Origin: Hyphomicrobium sp.
GTDB taxonomy: Bacteria > Pseudomonadota > Alphaproteobacteria > Rhizobiales > Hyphomicrobiaceae
DNA length: 63,351 nucleotides
Reading direction: 5' to 3'
Assembly (NCBI GenBank): GCA_021732485.1
Contig: JAKFUV010000014.1
Span: 1-63,351, forward strand
Shown: positions 45,353-53,935 of the stretch, one piece after another
Layout of the letters: the number at the start of each line of letters is the position of its first letter
Position numbering within the stretch: position 1 is the stretch's first letter
Notes under the pieces: generated by a model
Databases searched by the model: none
What the model saw: the letters and a program-made list of their open reading frames with translations, nothing else
What the model was told of the DNA's origin: nothing
Made by a program: the position numbers and the translations under genes

Positions 45353-46586
45353 ACAGATAGCTCGGCACCGCGAGTGCCGCGTACGCGATCTGAAAATCAA
45401 TCGTCTGTTTCAGCACGGCGAACGCATACGGCATCAACGCACCGCCGGCGATGGCCATGATCAGCAGCGCCGACCCTGTCTCGGTGTGGCGGCCGAGACC
45501 GCGGATCGCGAGCGGAAAAATCGCCGGCCACATCATGGCGTTGGCGAACCCGAGACTGGCAATCAACGCCACTGATAAAGCGCCGCTCGTCATCGTCGCG
45601 CCCAGCGTCAACACAACTCCCAGCGCGCCCGAAATCGCCAGATAGCTCTGCTGCGAAAAAAAGCGCGGGGTGACCAGCAAGCCGACGACATATCCGACCA
45701 GCATCGCGGCCAGCGTGTACGACGTAAAAAACCGCGTCTCACTCAAGGGCATCGCGAAGCCCGCGCCATAAACGCCGATCGCATCGCCGGCCATCACTTC
45801 GACGCCGACATACAAAAACAAACTCACCACCCCGAGCCACAGGTGCGGATAAGCAAAGACGCTCAGTGTCGTTGCACCGCCAAGCCCGCTCGCATCGCCC
45901 GTGAGACGGCCTTCGTTCGCGCTTGCCGGATCGATGTCGGGTAAACTCGAACGCGCGATCCACAGCGCCAACAGCGCCAGCAACGCCGCCATGATCATGT
46001 ACGGCCAGTACACCTGCGCCGCGAATGCGTTGAGCAAAGCGTCGCGCGCCTCGACCGTGAGCGCCGCCTTCACGCGGGCATCGAAATCATCAAGCCCGGT
46101 CAGCACCAGCGCACCAAACACGAGCGGCGCGAGCAAACCTGCAAACTTGTTGCAAATGCCCATCACCGCGATGCGACGGGCGGCGCTGTCGATCGGCCCG
46201 ACGATGCTGACATAGGGGTTCGACGCCGTTTGCAGCAGCGATAATCCGGCACCGATGACAAACAATCCGATCAGCGTACCGGCATACTGGCGCATGGTTG
46301 TGAACTGCCCAAAGATCACGGCGCCGACGGCCATGACCAACAGTCCCAGCGCCATGCCCCGCTTCATGCCCGTCCGCCGCAGCACCGCCGAAGACGGCAG
46401 TGCGAGAAAAAAATACGACAGATAAAACGCCATCGGCACCAGGAAGGCGCTGACGTCATCGAGATCGAAGGCCAGCTTGACGAACGTGATCAGCGGCCCA
46501 TTGAGCCACGTCACGAAACCGAAAATGAAAAACAGCGCGCCGAGCGTCACCACCGGCCCCAAATCGCTCGCCCCGGGCGCGCGCAT
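45303..46586 (-). CDS. Sugar MFS transporter, FucP/GluP-like
   Basis: This 427-residue protein of about 12 membrane helices begins near LGALFFIFGFVTWLNGPLI, the FucP/GluP-type first helix, then YFFLALPSSAVLRRTGMKRG and ASNPYVSIVGP, which match the family's helix 2-5 pattern. FucP-type carriers import fucose, galactose or glucose with protons. The sugar cannot be predicted here. The start is taken as the ATG at 46586, with GAGGG about 7 bases upstream. It overlaps the 3' end of rsmD by 50 bp. Confidence 0.82.
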   Translation of the reverse strand: MRAPGASDLGPVVTLGALFFIFGFVTWLNGPLITFVKLAFDLDDVSAFLVPMAFYLSYFFLALPSSAVLRRTGMKRGMALGLLVMAVGAVIFGQFTTMRQYAGTLIGLFVIGAGLSLLQTASNPYVSIVGPIDSAARRIAVMGICNKFAGLLAPLVFGALVLTGLDDFDARVKAALTVEARDALLNAFAAQVYWPYMIMAALLALLALWIARSSLPDIDPASANEGRLTGDASGLGGATTLSVFAYPHLWLGVVSLFLYVGVEVMAGDAIGVYGAGFAMPLSETRFFTSYTLAAMLVGYVVGLLVTPRFFSQQSYLAISGALGVVLTLGATMTSGALSVALIASLGFANAMMWPAIFPLAIRGLGRHTETGSALLIMAIAGGALMPYAFAVLKQTIDFQIAYAALAVPSYLFIFYYGARGWRAIRAS

Positions 46587-46638
46587 CACCGGGCCCTCGT
46601 CGGCCGAAGCCTCGCGACCAGCCCCCGTGACCCAGCCA

Positions 46639-46744
46639 CTAGAGCGCTTTGCGATCTGATGGAATCAGATCGGCGCTCTATCCCCGCGCTTTGTCGCATT
46701 TTCTGCCGACGAAACGGGATCCACTTCGTCGGAAAATGCTCGAG
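46639..46744 (-). repeat. Dispersed 106-bp palindromic repeat, copy 2
   Basis: This is the reverse-oriented twin of the element at 31045-31150: CTAGAGCGCTTTGCGATCTG at one end and GGAAAATGCTCGAG at the other. The same inner hairpin is kept (GATCTGAT-GGA-ATCAGATC, perfect here). The two copies differ at only a handful of positions and have the same length. It lies 52 bp upstream of the transporter start. Confidence 0.85.
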
Positions 46745-46932
46745 CACTACCGCCACCGTCATACCCACCCCCGTCGTTCATTGACGGCACGTTGAACACG
46801 CGGCCAACATCCGTGTGGTCTCAGCGACACGCCTGCATACCGGACCCACCGTCAAACCACACACGCGGCCACCTTAGGCTCTCGCAGCCACCGATGCACA
46901 CCGGTTCAACAGATGCCCGCTCCCTCCCTTCC

Positions 46933-47118
46933 GTCATCCTCGGGGCATCGAGCCCACTCCATCCTTCCCCCATTATCCTCTAAGCATCGAGCCCGCACCG
47001 TCCCTTCCGTCATCCTCAAGGCATAGTGCCGCCCCATCCCTCCCGTCATCCTCGAGGCATCGAGCCCGCGCCGTCCCGTCCGTCATCCTCGAGGCATCGA
47101 GCCCGCGAGATGGCTCGG
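46933..47118 (+). repeat. Five tandem units of about 37 bp
   Basis: Units start at about 46933, 46970, 47009, 47045 and 47082. Each reads approximately GTCATCCTCGAGGCATCGAG then CCCGC-CCGTCCCTTCC, and the last two are nearly identical. There are no unique spacers, so it is not a CRISPR array. The final unit runs into the longer dispersed repeat also found at 43112-43178. The DNA around it (46745-47206) holds no gene I can support. Confidence 0.8.
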
Positions 47119-47148
47119 GGATCCAGCGCAAAGAGTGCGAAGCTCAAT
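47082..47148 (+). repeat. Dispersed repeat of about 65 bp (second locus)
   Basis: This segment, from GTCATCCTCGAGGCATCGAG to CCAGCGCAAAGAGTGCGAAG, is the reverse complement of 43112-43178 with only a few mismatches. It ends about 70 bp before the truncated RHS tip gene and may mark the edge of the rearranged region. Confidence 0.75.
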
Positions 47149-47220
47149 AACCCGTCTGCGCTCTGGCTTGAAACTTCAGCGGCGCTCCCCCGTCGTCATC
47201 GTTTTTGAGCCATCGCGGCG

Positions 47221-47820
47221 GTGGCTGGTGGAACCGCATCCGTGCTCGCTGGCGGCAAGTTCGCCAACGGCGCAATTACGGGCGCGTTTGCGCAGCTGTA
47301 TAATGCTGAAAGTTTGGCACGCGCTGGTGCTGTTGCCTTAGGCGCTGAAGCAGCAGATGGAAATCCAATCGCCGCCATAGGCCTCGCAGTGTCTACCGTC
47401 GCCTACGGCGTCTACAAGTTCTATGATTTTGTCTTTGCACCAGCGGATGTGGGGAGTGGTAGCCAGTCCGATGCGTATACTGTCCGATTGCAGGCTCAGG
47501 GCGACGACCTAGAAGCAAGTGTGACCATTGGGGGAAGTTCCCCCATAACTATGCGAGACGGCCATTTAGGGCTGAGTCAGCTCCAACTAGATATAGGCTC
47601 CCGTGCGGCGGGACTTCGTGGACCCGGATTTGTCGCGGCCAGCCAGTTTATTTCCGCTTGTGCTGCGGCAGGGGGATGCCCCCAGATGAATAGTAAATCT
47701 TTTTACGGTTACAAAAATACTCGGATTGATATAAATATCATTCGAGGGCACAACTTTATTCTTGGTGGGAGAAGTGGTGCTACGATAAGTGATACCGTTT
47801 TTGGTCAAAGCCGGAGATGA
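47221..47820 (+). CDS. Truncated RHS-type polymorphic toxin tip (C-terminal end only)
   Basis: The 199-residue frame, from a GTG at 47221, opens with VAGGTASVLAGG and GGKFANGAITGAF, the segment that closes the core of RHS or hemagglutinin-type polymorphic toxins just before the variable tip. RHS homology reaches upstream to about 47209, but a TGA at 47206 cuts it, so the delivery part is missing. After a hydrophobic stretch (IAAIGLAVSTVAYGVY) comes the tip: SDAYTVRLQAQGDDLEASV, then NTRIDINIIRGHNFILGG. The tip's last 100 bp are AT-rich (18 GC of 60 at 47701-47760). The activity of the tip is unknown. The small gene 13 bp downstream is the likely immunity partner. Confidence 0.65.
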   Translation: MAGGTASVLAGGKFANGAITGAFAQLYNAESLARAGAVALGAEAADGNPIAAIGLAVSTVAYGVYKFYDFVFAPADVGSGSQSDAYTVRLQAQGDDLEASVTIGGSSPITMRDGHLGLSQLQLDIGSRAAGLRGPGFVAASQFISACAAAGGCPQMNSKSFYGYKNTRIDINIIRGHNFILGGRSGATISDTVFGQSRR

Positions 47821-47833
47821 ATGAGGGTTATCA

Positions 47834-48331
47834 ATGACCAAATTCCTACATGGAAACTATTTAGATGATGAAGCCAGTTATCGAAAATGTGAGAGGGAGT
47901 GGAACACTCTATTTGATCGAATTTTGATTGAACGCCGAATCACCGACCAATGGCCGCAATTTTGGGAACATTCCACGGTTCATGACGAAGGAATGACTTG
48001 GCACGGCTTAGGATCTATCCTTGCCAGGGTATCACCGGAAAGAAAGCGCGCTGTCCTAGTATTTATGGCGCCTATTAGCTCTGAAATGAGGGATAGTATA
48101 GACTTTGCAAACACAGGGGTTGACGCATTTGCACTTAACGCTAATTGGGCAACAGGCTTTACAGACGGTGAAGTCGAGTTTCTACGCATACGAGTAGCAC
48201 TCACCGTAGATACATTTGCCATCGTCCGAAAATTGTTTGTAAAGTGGGTGGAACCTTCCACCACTTTGACAGACATGAATGAGTTCGTGCAACCCGCCGG
48301 CGCGAGGTTGAACAACTTCGAATTTTATTAA
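47834..48331 (+). CDS. Putative immunity protein of the RHS toxin tip
   Basis: This 165-residue protein begins 13 bp after the toxin-tip stop on the same strand. It is acidic, soluble and unrelated to anything I recognise; it opens MTKFLHGNYLDDEASYRK and ends with LTDMNEFVQPAGARL. Its DNA is clearly AT-rich for this genome (24 GC of 60 at 47881-47940), matching the end of the tip gene. Position, size and composition are those of polymorphic-toxin immunity genes. The assignment is by context, not by sequence family. Confidence 0.55.
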   Translation: MTKFLHGNYLDDEASYRKCEREWNTLFDRILIERRITDQWPQFWEHSTVHDEGMTWHGLGSILARVSPERKRAVLVFMAPISSEMRDSIDFANTGVDAFALNANWATGFTDGEVEFLRIRVALTVDTFAIVRKLFVKWVEPSTTLTDMNEFVQPAGARLNNFEFY

Positions 48332-48428
48332 TGCGTATTCGGCAAGCTGCGGTCTATAGCGGCAAATAATACTATATTCTCAAGGTACATCTCGACGCTT
48401 TTCCGGGCGCTTGCGACTCCTCTGTCGC

Positions 48429-48857
48429 GGCGTCGGCAACTACACCTACGGCAGCACGGACGGCTGCGGTACCGCGGGCCCCTATGCGGTCAAAGCCGTG
48501 GCCGGCACCAAGGTCGCGAGCTACTGCTACGACCTGAACGGCAACATGACGTCGGGCGATGGCCGCACCATCACGTGGTCGGCGTTCGGCATGCCGACGG
48601 AGATCACCAAGGGTCTGCGCTCGATCGCGCTGACCTATGGCCCAGACCGCGGCCGCTTCAAGCGCGTCGATACCAACGAAACCGGCATCACCTCGACCTA
48701 CTATGTGGCAGGCGGGTCCTACGAAGTCGCCGTCACCCAATCGGGGCAGACGACATCGACCGCCTACATCGGCGGCGTCGCGACTGTCGCGACCACCACG
48801 AACGGTGCAAACAGCTCAACGGTTGAGCGCTATCTGCTCAAGCAACACCTCGGCTCG
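48429..48857 (+). pseudogene. Orphan RHS core (YD-repeat) fragment
   Basis: The translated segment GVGNYTYGSTDGCG, YCYDLNGNMTSGDGRTITWS, LTYGPDRGRFKRVDTN, YYVAGGSYEVAVTQSG and YLLKQHLGS is the last part of an RHS/YD-repeat core. Homology stops abruptly after HLGS, where intact proteins continue into the core-closing segment and a tip. No RHS sequence is recognised before GVGNYTY. The open frame continues to 49124 with unrelated low-complexity residues. It is GC-rich, unlike the immunity gene before it. This is a truncated relic of an RHS gene or of an orphan core-tip module. Confidence 0.78.
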
Positions 48858-49172
48858 TTTTTCGTGTGCGCTTCCGACTCTCCTTCGTCGAGCCGGCCGG
48901 AAGCGCCGTGCGGCCGGGTCTCGGGACGAGAGTCGCACGGCGCAAATGAGATGCCCGGGCCTTCGCGCGCGACGCCACCGGCCCGCGTGCTCCGGCTTTT
49001 TAGAAAACTTCCAAATTCGCCCGCGCCCGGCTCTGCCCCCACCGCGCCACGCGACACCAATAATCCAACGCAGATCTTGACCGCAGCACTCCACAAGGGC
49101 ATCTTAACGCCAACTCAACTTTGAGTGTCCGATATCGGGGCCTTGAACTCCGAGCCATTGGGGAAGTCATAC
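48858..49172. other. Gap after the RHS relic
   Basis: These 315 bp are open in the RHS frame until 49124, but the predicted residues (rich in Ser, Arg, Pro) match nothing I know and look like translated non-coding DNA. A ribosome site GGGGAAG at 49160-49166 belongs to the following ferredoxin gene. Confidence 0.4.
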
Positions 49173-49496
49173 GTGATCGTCTGTTCCTGCTCCGTCATCT
49201 CGGATCGCGATATTGAGCGCGCGGTGTTCGACATCATGAGCGCACCCGATGCGCCGCTGCCGACACCTGGCGTGGTGTTTCGCCACCTCAAAAAAAAAAT
49301 GAACTGCTGCACCTGCGCGCCCGTCGCCGTCGGCGTCATCTACGCGGCGATGGACCGGCTGGCAGCGGATACACGCGTCTGCCCCTTCGTATTGGCTGAA
49401 GCCCGCGCCAAGCTCATCCGTCTTGAAGAGCGCCGCGCCGCGCGCCAGCACATCATCGAAACCACCCGCGCCACCCGTCGCGCCACCGCGGCATAA
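49173..49496 (+). CDS. Bfd-like [2Fe-2S] bacterioferritin-associated ferredoxin
   Basis: This protein of about 107 residues starts at the GTG at 49173, with GGGGAAG six bases upstream; a GTG at 49125 has no ribosome site. The fold follows Bfd: VIVCSCSVISDRDIERAV with the first Cys pair (CxC), then MNCCTCAPVAVGVI with the second (CxxC). Bfd reduces and releases iron from bacterioferritin. The C-terminal 45 residues are a basic helix rich in Ala and Arg. It precedes bfr by 139 bp on the same strand, which supports the pairing. Confidence 0.82.
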   Translation: MIVCSCSVISDRDIERAVFDIMSAPDAPLPTPGVVFRHLKKKMNCCTCAPVAVGVIYAAMDRLAADTRVCPFVLAEARAKLIRLEERRAARQHIIETTRATRRATAA

Positions 49497-49635
49497 CCAT
49501 TCAAACTCTTGGCTGTCGTCGCGTGTCGCGCACCTGTACGCGTGACATTTACGCACGACTGGCATGCCCGGCGGCCTTCGTCTAAACATGCCGCAGCGTT
49601 TTTTTGCCCGTATCGCCAATTACCGGAGACATCCC

Positions 49636-50127
49636 ATGAAGGGCCACCCCGACGTCATCGTGCGCCTTAACGAGGCGCTCAAGCTCGAACTGGGCGCGAT
49701 CAACCAATACTGGCTGCACTACCGGCTGTTGAACGACTGGGGCTACACCAAGCTCGCCAAAAAGGAGCGCAAGGAATCGATCGAGGAAATGGAGCACGCC
49801 GACAAAATCGTCGATCGCATCATCTTTCTCGAAGGCTTCCCGAACCTGCAATACGTGGCGCCGCTGCTGATCGGCCAGAACCTCAAAGAAGTGCTCGAAT
49901 GTGACTTGAAGGGCGAATACATCGCGCGCGAGAGCTACACGAAGTCACGCGACGTGTGCCGCGACCTGAACGACTACGTCACCATGCAAATGTTCGAAAA
50001 ACTGCTTCAGGACGAGGAAGGCCACATTGATTTCCTCGAAACCCAACTTGATCTGATGGCCAAGATCGGCGTCGAAAATTACGGCCTGCTGCAATCCGAC
50101 AGTGCCGATAAGTCTGACGATCATTGA
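49636..50127 (+). CDS. bfr: Bacterioferritin
   Basis: Bfr is a 24-mer iron-storage protein with haem between subunits. The 163-residue protein starts at the ATG at 49636 with GGAGAC six bases upstream. [20 protein letters not shown] holds the first ferroxidase Glu, [20 protein letters not shown] the haem-ligand Met and the Glu/His pair, and [18 protein letters not shown] the last Glu/His pair. All ferroxidase ligands appear present. The Bfd-like gene just upstream suggests linked storage and release. Confidence 0.95.
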   Translation: MKGHPDVIVRLNEALKLELGAINQYWLHYRLLNDWGYTKLAKKERKESIEEMEHADKIVDRIIFLEGFPNLQYVAPLLIGQNLKEVLECDLKGEYIARESYTKSRDVCRDLNDYVTMQMFEKLLQDEEGHIDFLETQLDLMAKIGVENYGLLQSDSADKSDDH

Positions 50128-50255
50128 CGTTGGGTTAAAGTAGCCAGATACGCCCCGGCCTCAGGCTCGCCTGTTGTTCGCGCCTGGCTTCGCCCGGCGC
50201 AGCACAGCTTCAACTATTTGTGACTCCACGTTATTTGTGAAATTTCTCCACAGGC

Positions 50256-50280
50256 GGAACGTCGTCCGCTTTCCTACGTT
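50256..50280 (+). promoter_or_regulatory. EcfG-type (general stress sigma factor) promoter
   Basis: GGAAC at 50256-50260 and CGTT at 50277-50280 are separated by exactly 16 bp. This is the known alphaproteobacterial EcfG consensus (GGAAC-N16/17-CGTT). It points at the response regulator gene, whose ATG is 162 bp downstream. The rest of the 315-bp gap (50128-50442) shows no gene. Transcription has not been shown. Confidence 0.65.
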
Positions 50281-50442
50281 TGTCACGATGAGGGCCTGCA
50301 CGAAAGCGACGGACATTTCCAAAAGCCTGCCACAAAACGTTGCAGCCGCGACCGAGTGTCAGGCGTCAGCGTTGATGTGATCCATCGTGAACTGCGGGTC
50401 GAAGACATCGTTATGCACACAAACTCAACTGGATGATTTGCC

Positions 50443-50892
50443 ATGCCACCAAGAGTTTTGATCGTTGAAGACGAAATCGTCGTCGCGGCCAATCTTGAGG
50501 CCGTTCTTGACGACATGGGTGTATCCGTCACCGGCATTGCGCCAGACGCGGCAACTGCGATAGCTCTCGCCGAAAAAGGCGCCGATATCGCACTCGTCGA
50601 TTTGAATTTGCGCGATGGCTTGACCGGACCGGAAATCGGCAAAAAACTGTCGGACGCATACGGTATTACTGTTATCTTTATGACAGCTAATCCCCGCATC
50701 GTTGCCGATGGAGTTGAGGGCGTTCTCGGCGTCGTTCCCAAACCGATGCAGGATGACCTCGTCGAGCCGATCGTGAATTTCGCTTTGTACGCGCGATCGC
50801 GCCAGATTGCCGATGAGGAACAGAAGCGGCGATTGTCGGCAATCGAGCCGTCGGCGCCGCCAAGAGGCCTGCAATTGTTTGCGTCAGCTTAG
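50443..50892 (+). CDS. Single-domain response regulator
   Basis: The 149 residues are one receiver domain with no output domain: acidic pair VLIVEDEIVV, phosphoacceptor Asp in IALVDLNLRDG, Thr in VIFMTANPR, Lys in VVPKPM. The last 30 residues are an extended tail. Such stand-alone receivers act in phosphorelays or as partners of HWE kinases. The HWE kinase gene lies head-on with a 4-bp overlap of stop codons. An EcfG-type promoter upstream suggests induction by general stress. Confidence 0.9.
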   Translation: MPPRVLIVEDEIVVAANLEAVLDDMGVSVTGIAPDAATAIALAEKGADIALVDLNLRDGLTGPEIGKKLSDAYGITVIFMTANPRIVADGVEGVLGVVPKPMQDDLVEPIVNFALYARSRQIADEEQKRRLSAIEPSAPPRGLQLFASA

Positions 50893-52034
50893 GTCAACGG
50901 AACTCTCGTCAAATTACGAATTGGAATGGTGATGGCAACAATCAAGCCATCGCCATTCCAAGCCCTTTCAATTCTGCCATCCAATTGCTGCTCGACGCTC
51001 AAATCAACGAGGCGCGTACCGAAACCTTGCCTGGCCGGCGGCTGTAGAATCGGCGGACCGCCAAGCTCGCGCCAGGCGATTGACAATGCGTCACCGATTT
51101 CAGTCGCCTCGATGGCGACGCTCCCCGTTGGCGATGCCAGCGCACCATACTTGGCTGAATTCGTCGCCAACTCGTGGAACGTCAAGGCGATCGGCGTAGC
51201 GCTGCGATCATCGATGCGTGGATTGTCGCCGGTGATCGTCAGCCGCCCCTGCGCCATCGCCGGATAGGCGGCCAGCAGATCGGTCAGCATTGGCTGCAAT
51301 CCGGTGTCGCCGATCAGCGGCGCCGAATATTCCGAATGCGGCCGGACGAATTCATGCGCCCGGCCAAGCGCTGCGATCCGCTGGCGCAACTGGCGCGCAT
51401 AGTCCGTCGCCTCGGGATGGTCGCGCGCCGACAACCCAACCAACCCGCCGACGACCGCAAAAATATTCTTGATGCGATGACTGAGTTCGCGGCTCAGCAG
51501 TTCATTCTGCTCAGCTTGTTTTTTGGCGCGGTCAAAATCGGTGCAGGTCCCGATCCAACGTACAATTTTGCCGTCGGCATCACGGATCGGCATGGCGCGG
51601 CCGATGGCCCAGCGATACTCGCCGCTGTGATGGCGAAGCCGATACTCAATTTCGTAGGGCTCGCCCGTTGCCAAGCTGTGGCGCCATTTCTCCCAAGTTC
51701 GCGGCTGGTCCTCTTCATGGAACAAGCCGGCCCACGCTTCGCCGTCGGTCGAGCCATAGGGCACACCTGTGAATTCGTACCAGCGCGCATTGAAATAGTC
51801 GTGATGTCCATCCGGAAGCGTCGACCAGACCATCTGCGGCATCGCATCCGTCAACAGCCAAAAATTCGAGGCCGTTGGCGGCAGAGATACGTCCTCCGCA
51901 CTCAGTTCGGTGTCTCGCAATGGTTGGCCAACATCGTTGGGATTGGCGTTTATCATCAGTTGTAAAAATCCGTCGCAAAGTCTTTGGAATTCTGGTTGGC
52001 AATTTGCGAGGCTGATCAATAATTGGCTATACAA
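50889..52034 (-). CDS. PAS-HWE sensor histidine kinase
   Basis: This 381-residue protein has no membrane segments. A PAS domain (about residues 50-170: AMPQMVWSTLPDGHHDYFNA, EIEYRLRHHSGEYRW, IVRWIGTCTDFDRAKKQ) is followed by the HWE kinase core. The phospho-His is in SRELSHRIKNIFAVV near residue 183, the N-box is FHELATNSAKYGALA, the W-x-E is in WRELGGP, and the G-box is RQGFGTRLVDL. The start could be 52034 or an ATG at 51956. HWE kinases commonly feed the PhyR/EcfG general stress pathway. The partner is probably the convergent receiver. Confidence 0.88.
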   Translation of the reverse strand: MYSQLLISLANCQPEFQRLCDGFLQLMINANPNDVGQPLRDTELSAEDVSLPPTASNFWLLTDAMPQMVWSTLPDGHHDYFNARWYEFTGVPYGSTDGEAWAGLFHEEDQPRTWEKWRHSLATGEPYEIEYRLRHHSGEYRWAIGRAMPIRDADGKIVRWIGTCTDFDRAKKQAEQNELLSRELSHRIKNIFAVVGGLVGLSARDHPEATDYARQLRQRIAALGRAHEFVRPHSEYSAPLIGDTGLQPMLTDLLAAYPAMAQGRLTITGDNPRIDDRSATPIALTFHELATNSAKYGALASPTGSVAIEATEIGDALSIAWRELGGPPILQPPARQGFGTRLVDLSVEQQLDGRIERAWNGDGLIVAITIPIRNLTRVPLT

Positions 52035-52102
52035 AAAAATATGTCGGCCCTGACTTTATACTGGTCCTGCCGCGGCCAAAACGCACGATCTAAACCACAA
52101 AG

Positions 52103-53902
52103 TTAACGCCGCCCGAACAGCCGCTCGATATCGGCGAGTTTTAGCGCGACGTACGTTGGGCGGCCATGGTTGCATTGGCCCGAATAGGGCGTCGCTTCCA
52201 TCGCTCTCAGCAACGCGTTCATTTCATTCACCGTGAGCCGCCGGCCGGATCGGACACTGCCGTGGCACGCCATGCGTGAGGCAACGGCCTCCAATCGGTC
52301 TTTGAGCGCGCGCGCGCTGCCCTCCCGCGTGATCTCGGCGGCGAGATCGCGCACCAATCCGTCGATGTCGGTATCGCCGAGCAGCGCCGGCGTTTCACGC
52401 ACCGCGACCGCGCCGTCACCAAATCCTTCGATGACCAACCCCAACTCGGCCAATTCGTCGGCTTTCGCGATCAATGATTGAGCGTCATCGGCATCGAGTG
52501 AGATGATCGCTGGAATAAGAAGTCCCTGGGTTGCGACCCGGCCGCTCGCTAGTGCCGTTTTCAACTTTTCATAGACGATCCGTTCGTGCGCCGCGTGCTG
52601 ATCGACGATGACGAGGCCGTCGCGGGTTTGCGCCACGATGTAGTTCTCATGTACCTGCGCCCTCACCGCGCCGAGCGGGAAATTGAGGTCGCCGTCGGTT
52701 GCGGTATTGGCGCCGGCCGACATCTGCGCGCTCGGCGCGTCGAGGCTGTCGAACGGTGCTTGCATCGCCTCGCCGAAGCCCTTTGGCATATTGAAGTTTG
52801 GCCGTGGCACGCCCGACCAAGTCTGCGGCAGGACGTTCGCTTCAAACGTCTCAATCGTCAGCGTGCCGCCCAGCGCCGAAGCGCGATGGCCCGCCGCAGC
52901 CAATGCCTGTCGCAAAGCACCCACCAGCAGCGCCCGCACAGCACCTCCATCACGAAAGCGGACTTCGGCCTTGGTCGGGTGGACGTTAACATCGACATCG
53001 CCTGGCTCGACATCGACGAACAGCGCCAACAGCGGCGAACGCCCGCGCGGAATGAGATCGCCGTAAGCGGCCTTCACCGCGCCGATCAGCACCCTGTCAC
53101 GCACCGGGCGGCCGTTGACGAACAAAAATTGCAGCGATGCGTCCGGCCGGTGCAAGGTCGGCAATCCGGCATAGCCGAACACCCGCATTGGCCGGCGCCC
53201 GCTGCCGCCGTCGCCAAGACCAGAAATTTCGAGCGCATCATCCATGAAGGCCCGGCCCATGATGGCGCCAAGCCGCGACAACAGGCCGGCGGCGCTGTCA
53301 GCTTCACGGGCAAAATGCAGCGGCTTTTTTTCGCCCGTCTGCAACATGAACCCGATGCGCGGATGCGCCATCGCCAAGCGCCGAACGGTGTCGGTGATAG
53401 CCATCACTTCGGCGCGTTCAGATTTCATGAACTTGAGCCGCGCGGGCGTGGCTGAAAACAAATCGCGGACGCAGATCGCCGTACCGCCATTGATGGCCGC
53501 CGGCTTCATGTCCTGCTTGGCGCCGCGCACGACACTCAACGAATATCCAGCCGCCGCACCGCGCAGCTTCGATGTGATTTCGAGATGCGCGATCGAGCCG
53601 ACCGAAGCCAGCGCCTCGCCGCGAAACCCGAGGCTGCGAATATCGAACAGATCTTCTTCCGATAGCTTCGAGGTGGCGTGGCGCTCGACCGACAACAGCA
53701 GGTCGGGCGGGCTCATGCCGCTACCGTCATCCGCCACCCGGATGAGCGACAGCCCGCCGCCCGCTACGACGATCTCAATGTCGAGGGCGTCGGCATCGAT
53801 GGCATTCTCGACCAGTTCTTTCACCACGCTCGCCGGGCGTTCGATCACCTCGCCCGCGGCAATGCGATTGATCGTTTCAGCCGAGAGTTGACGAATAGGC
53901 AC
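52103..53902 (-). CDS. mutL: DNA mismatch repair protein MutL
   Basis: MutL has about 599 residues. A GTG at 53902 (VPIRQLSAETINRIAAGEVI) fits homologues and has GGGGG upstream; a GTG at 53917 is the other option. The GHKL ATPase domain shows ERPASVVKELVENAID, DDGSGM and FRGEALASVGSIA. The C-terminal domain keeps the endonuclease motif DQHAAHERIVYE (DQHA-X2-E-X4-E) near residue 430, so this MutL probably nicks DNA, as expected where MutH is absent. It follows pgi by 33 bp on the same strand. Confidence 0.95.
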   Translation of the reverse strand: MPIRQLSAETINRIAAGEVIERPASVVKELVENAIDADALDIEIVVAGGGLSLIRVADDGSGMSPPDLLLSVERHATSKLSEEDLFDIRSLGFRGEALASVGSIAHLEITSKLRGAAAGYSLSVVRGAKQDMKPAAINGGTAICVRDLFSATPARLKFMKSERAEVMAITDTVRRLAMAHPRIGFMLQTGEKKPLHFAREADSAAGLLSRLGAIMGRAFMDDALEISGLGDGGSGRRPMRVFGYAGLPTLHRPDASLQFLFVNGRPVRDRVLIGAVKAAYGDLIPRGRSPLLALFVDVEPGDVDVNVHPTKAEVRFRDGGAVRALLVGALRQALAAAGHRASALGGTLTIETFEANVLPQTWSGVPRPNFNMPKGFGEAMQAPFDSLDAPSAQMSAGANTATDGDLNFPLGAVRAQVHENYIVAQTRDGLVIVDQHAAHERIVYEKLKTALASGRVATQGLLIPAIISLDADDAQSLIAKADELAELGLVIEGFGDGAVAVRETPALLGDTDIDGLVRDLAAEITREGSARALKDRLEAVASRMACHGSVRSGRRLTVNEMNALLRAMEATPYSGQCNHGRPTYVALKLADIERLFGRR

Positions 53903-53935
53903 CGCGCCGTCCCCCACGCCGCGCCACGCTCGTCG

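Noticed and set aside
46933..47118. Possible CRISPR array
   Set aside because: The units are contiguous with no unique spacers, vary in sequence, and no cas gene is in the window.
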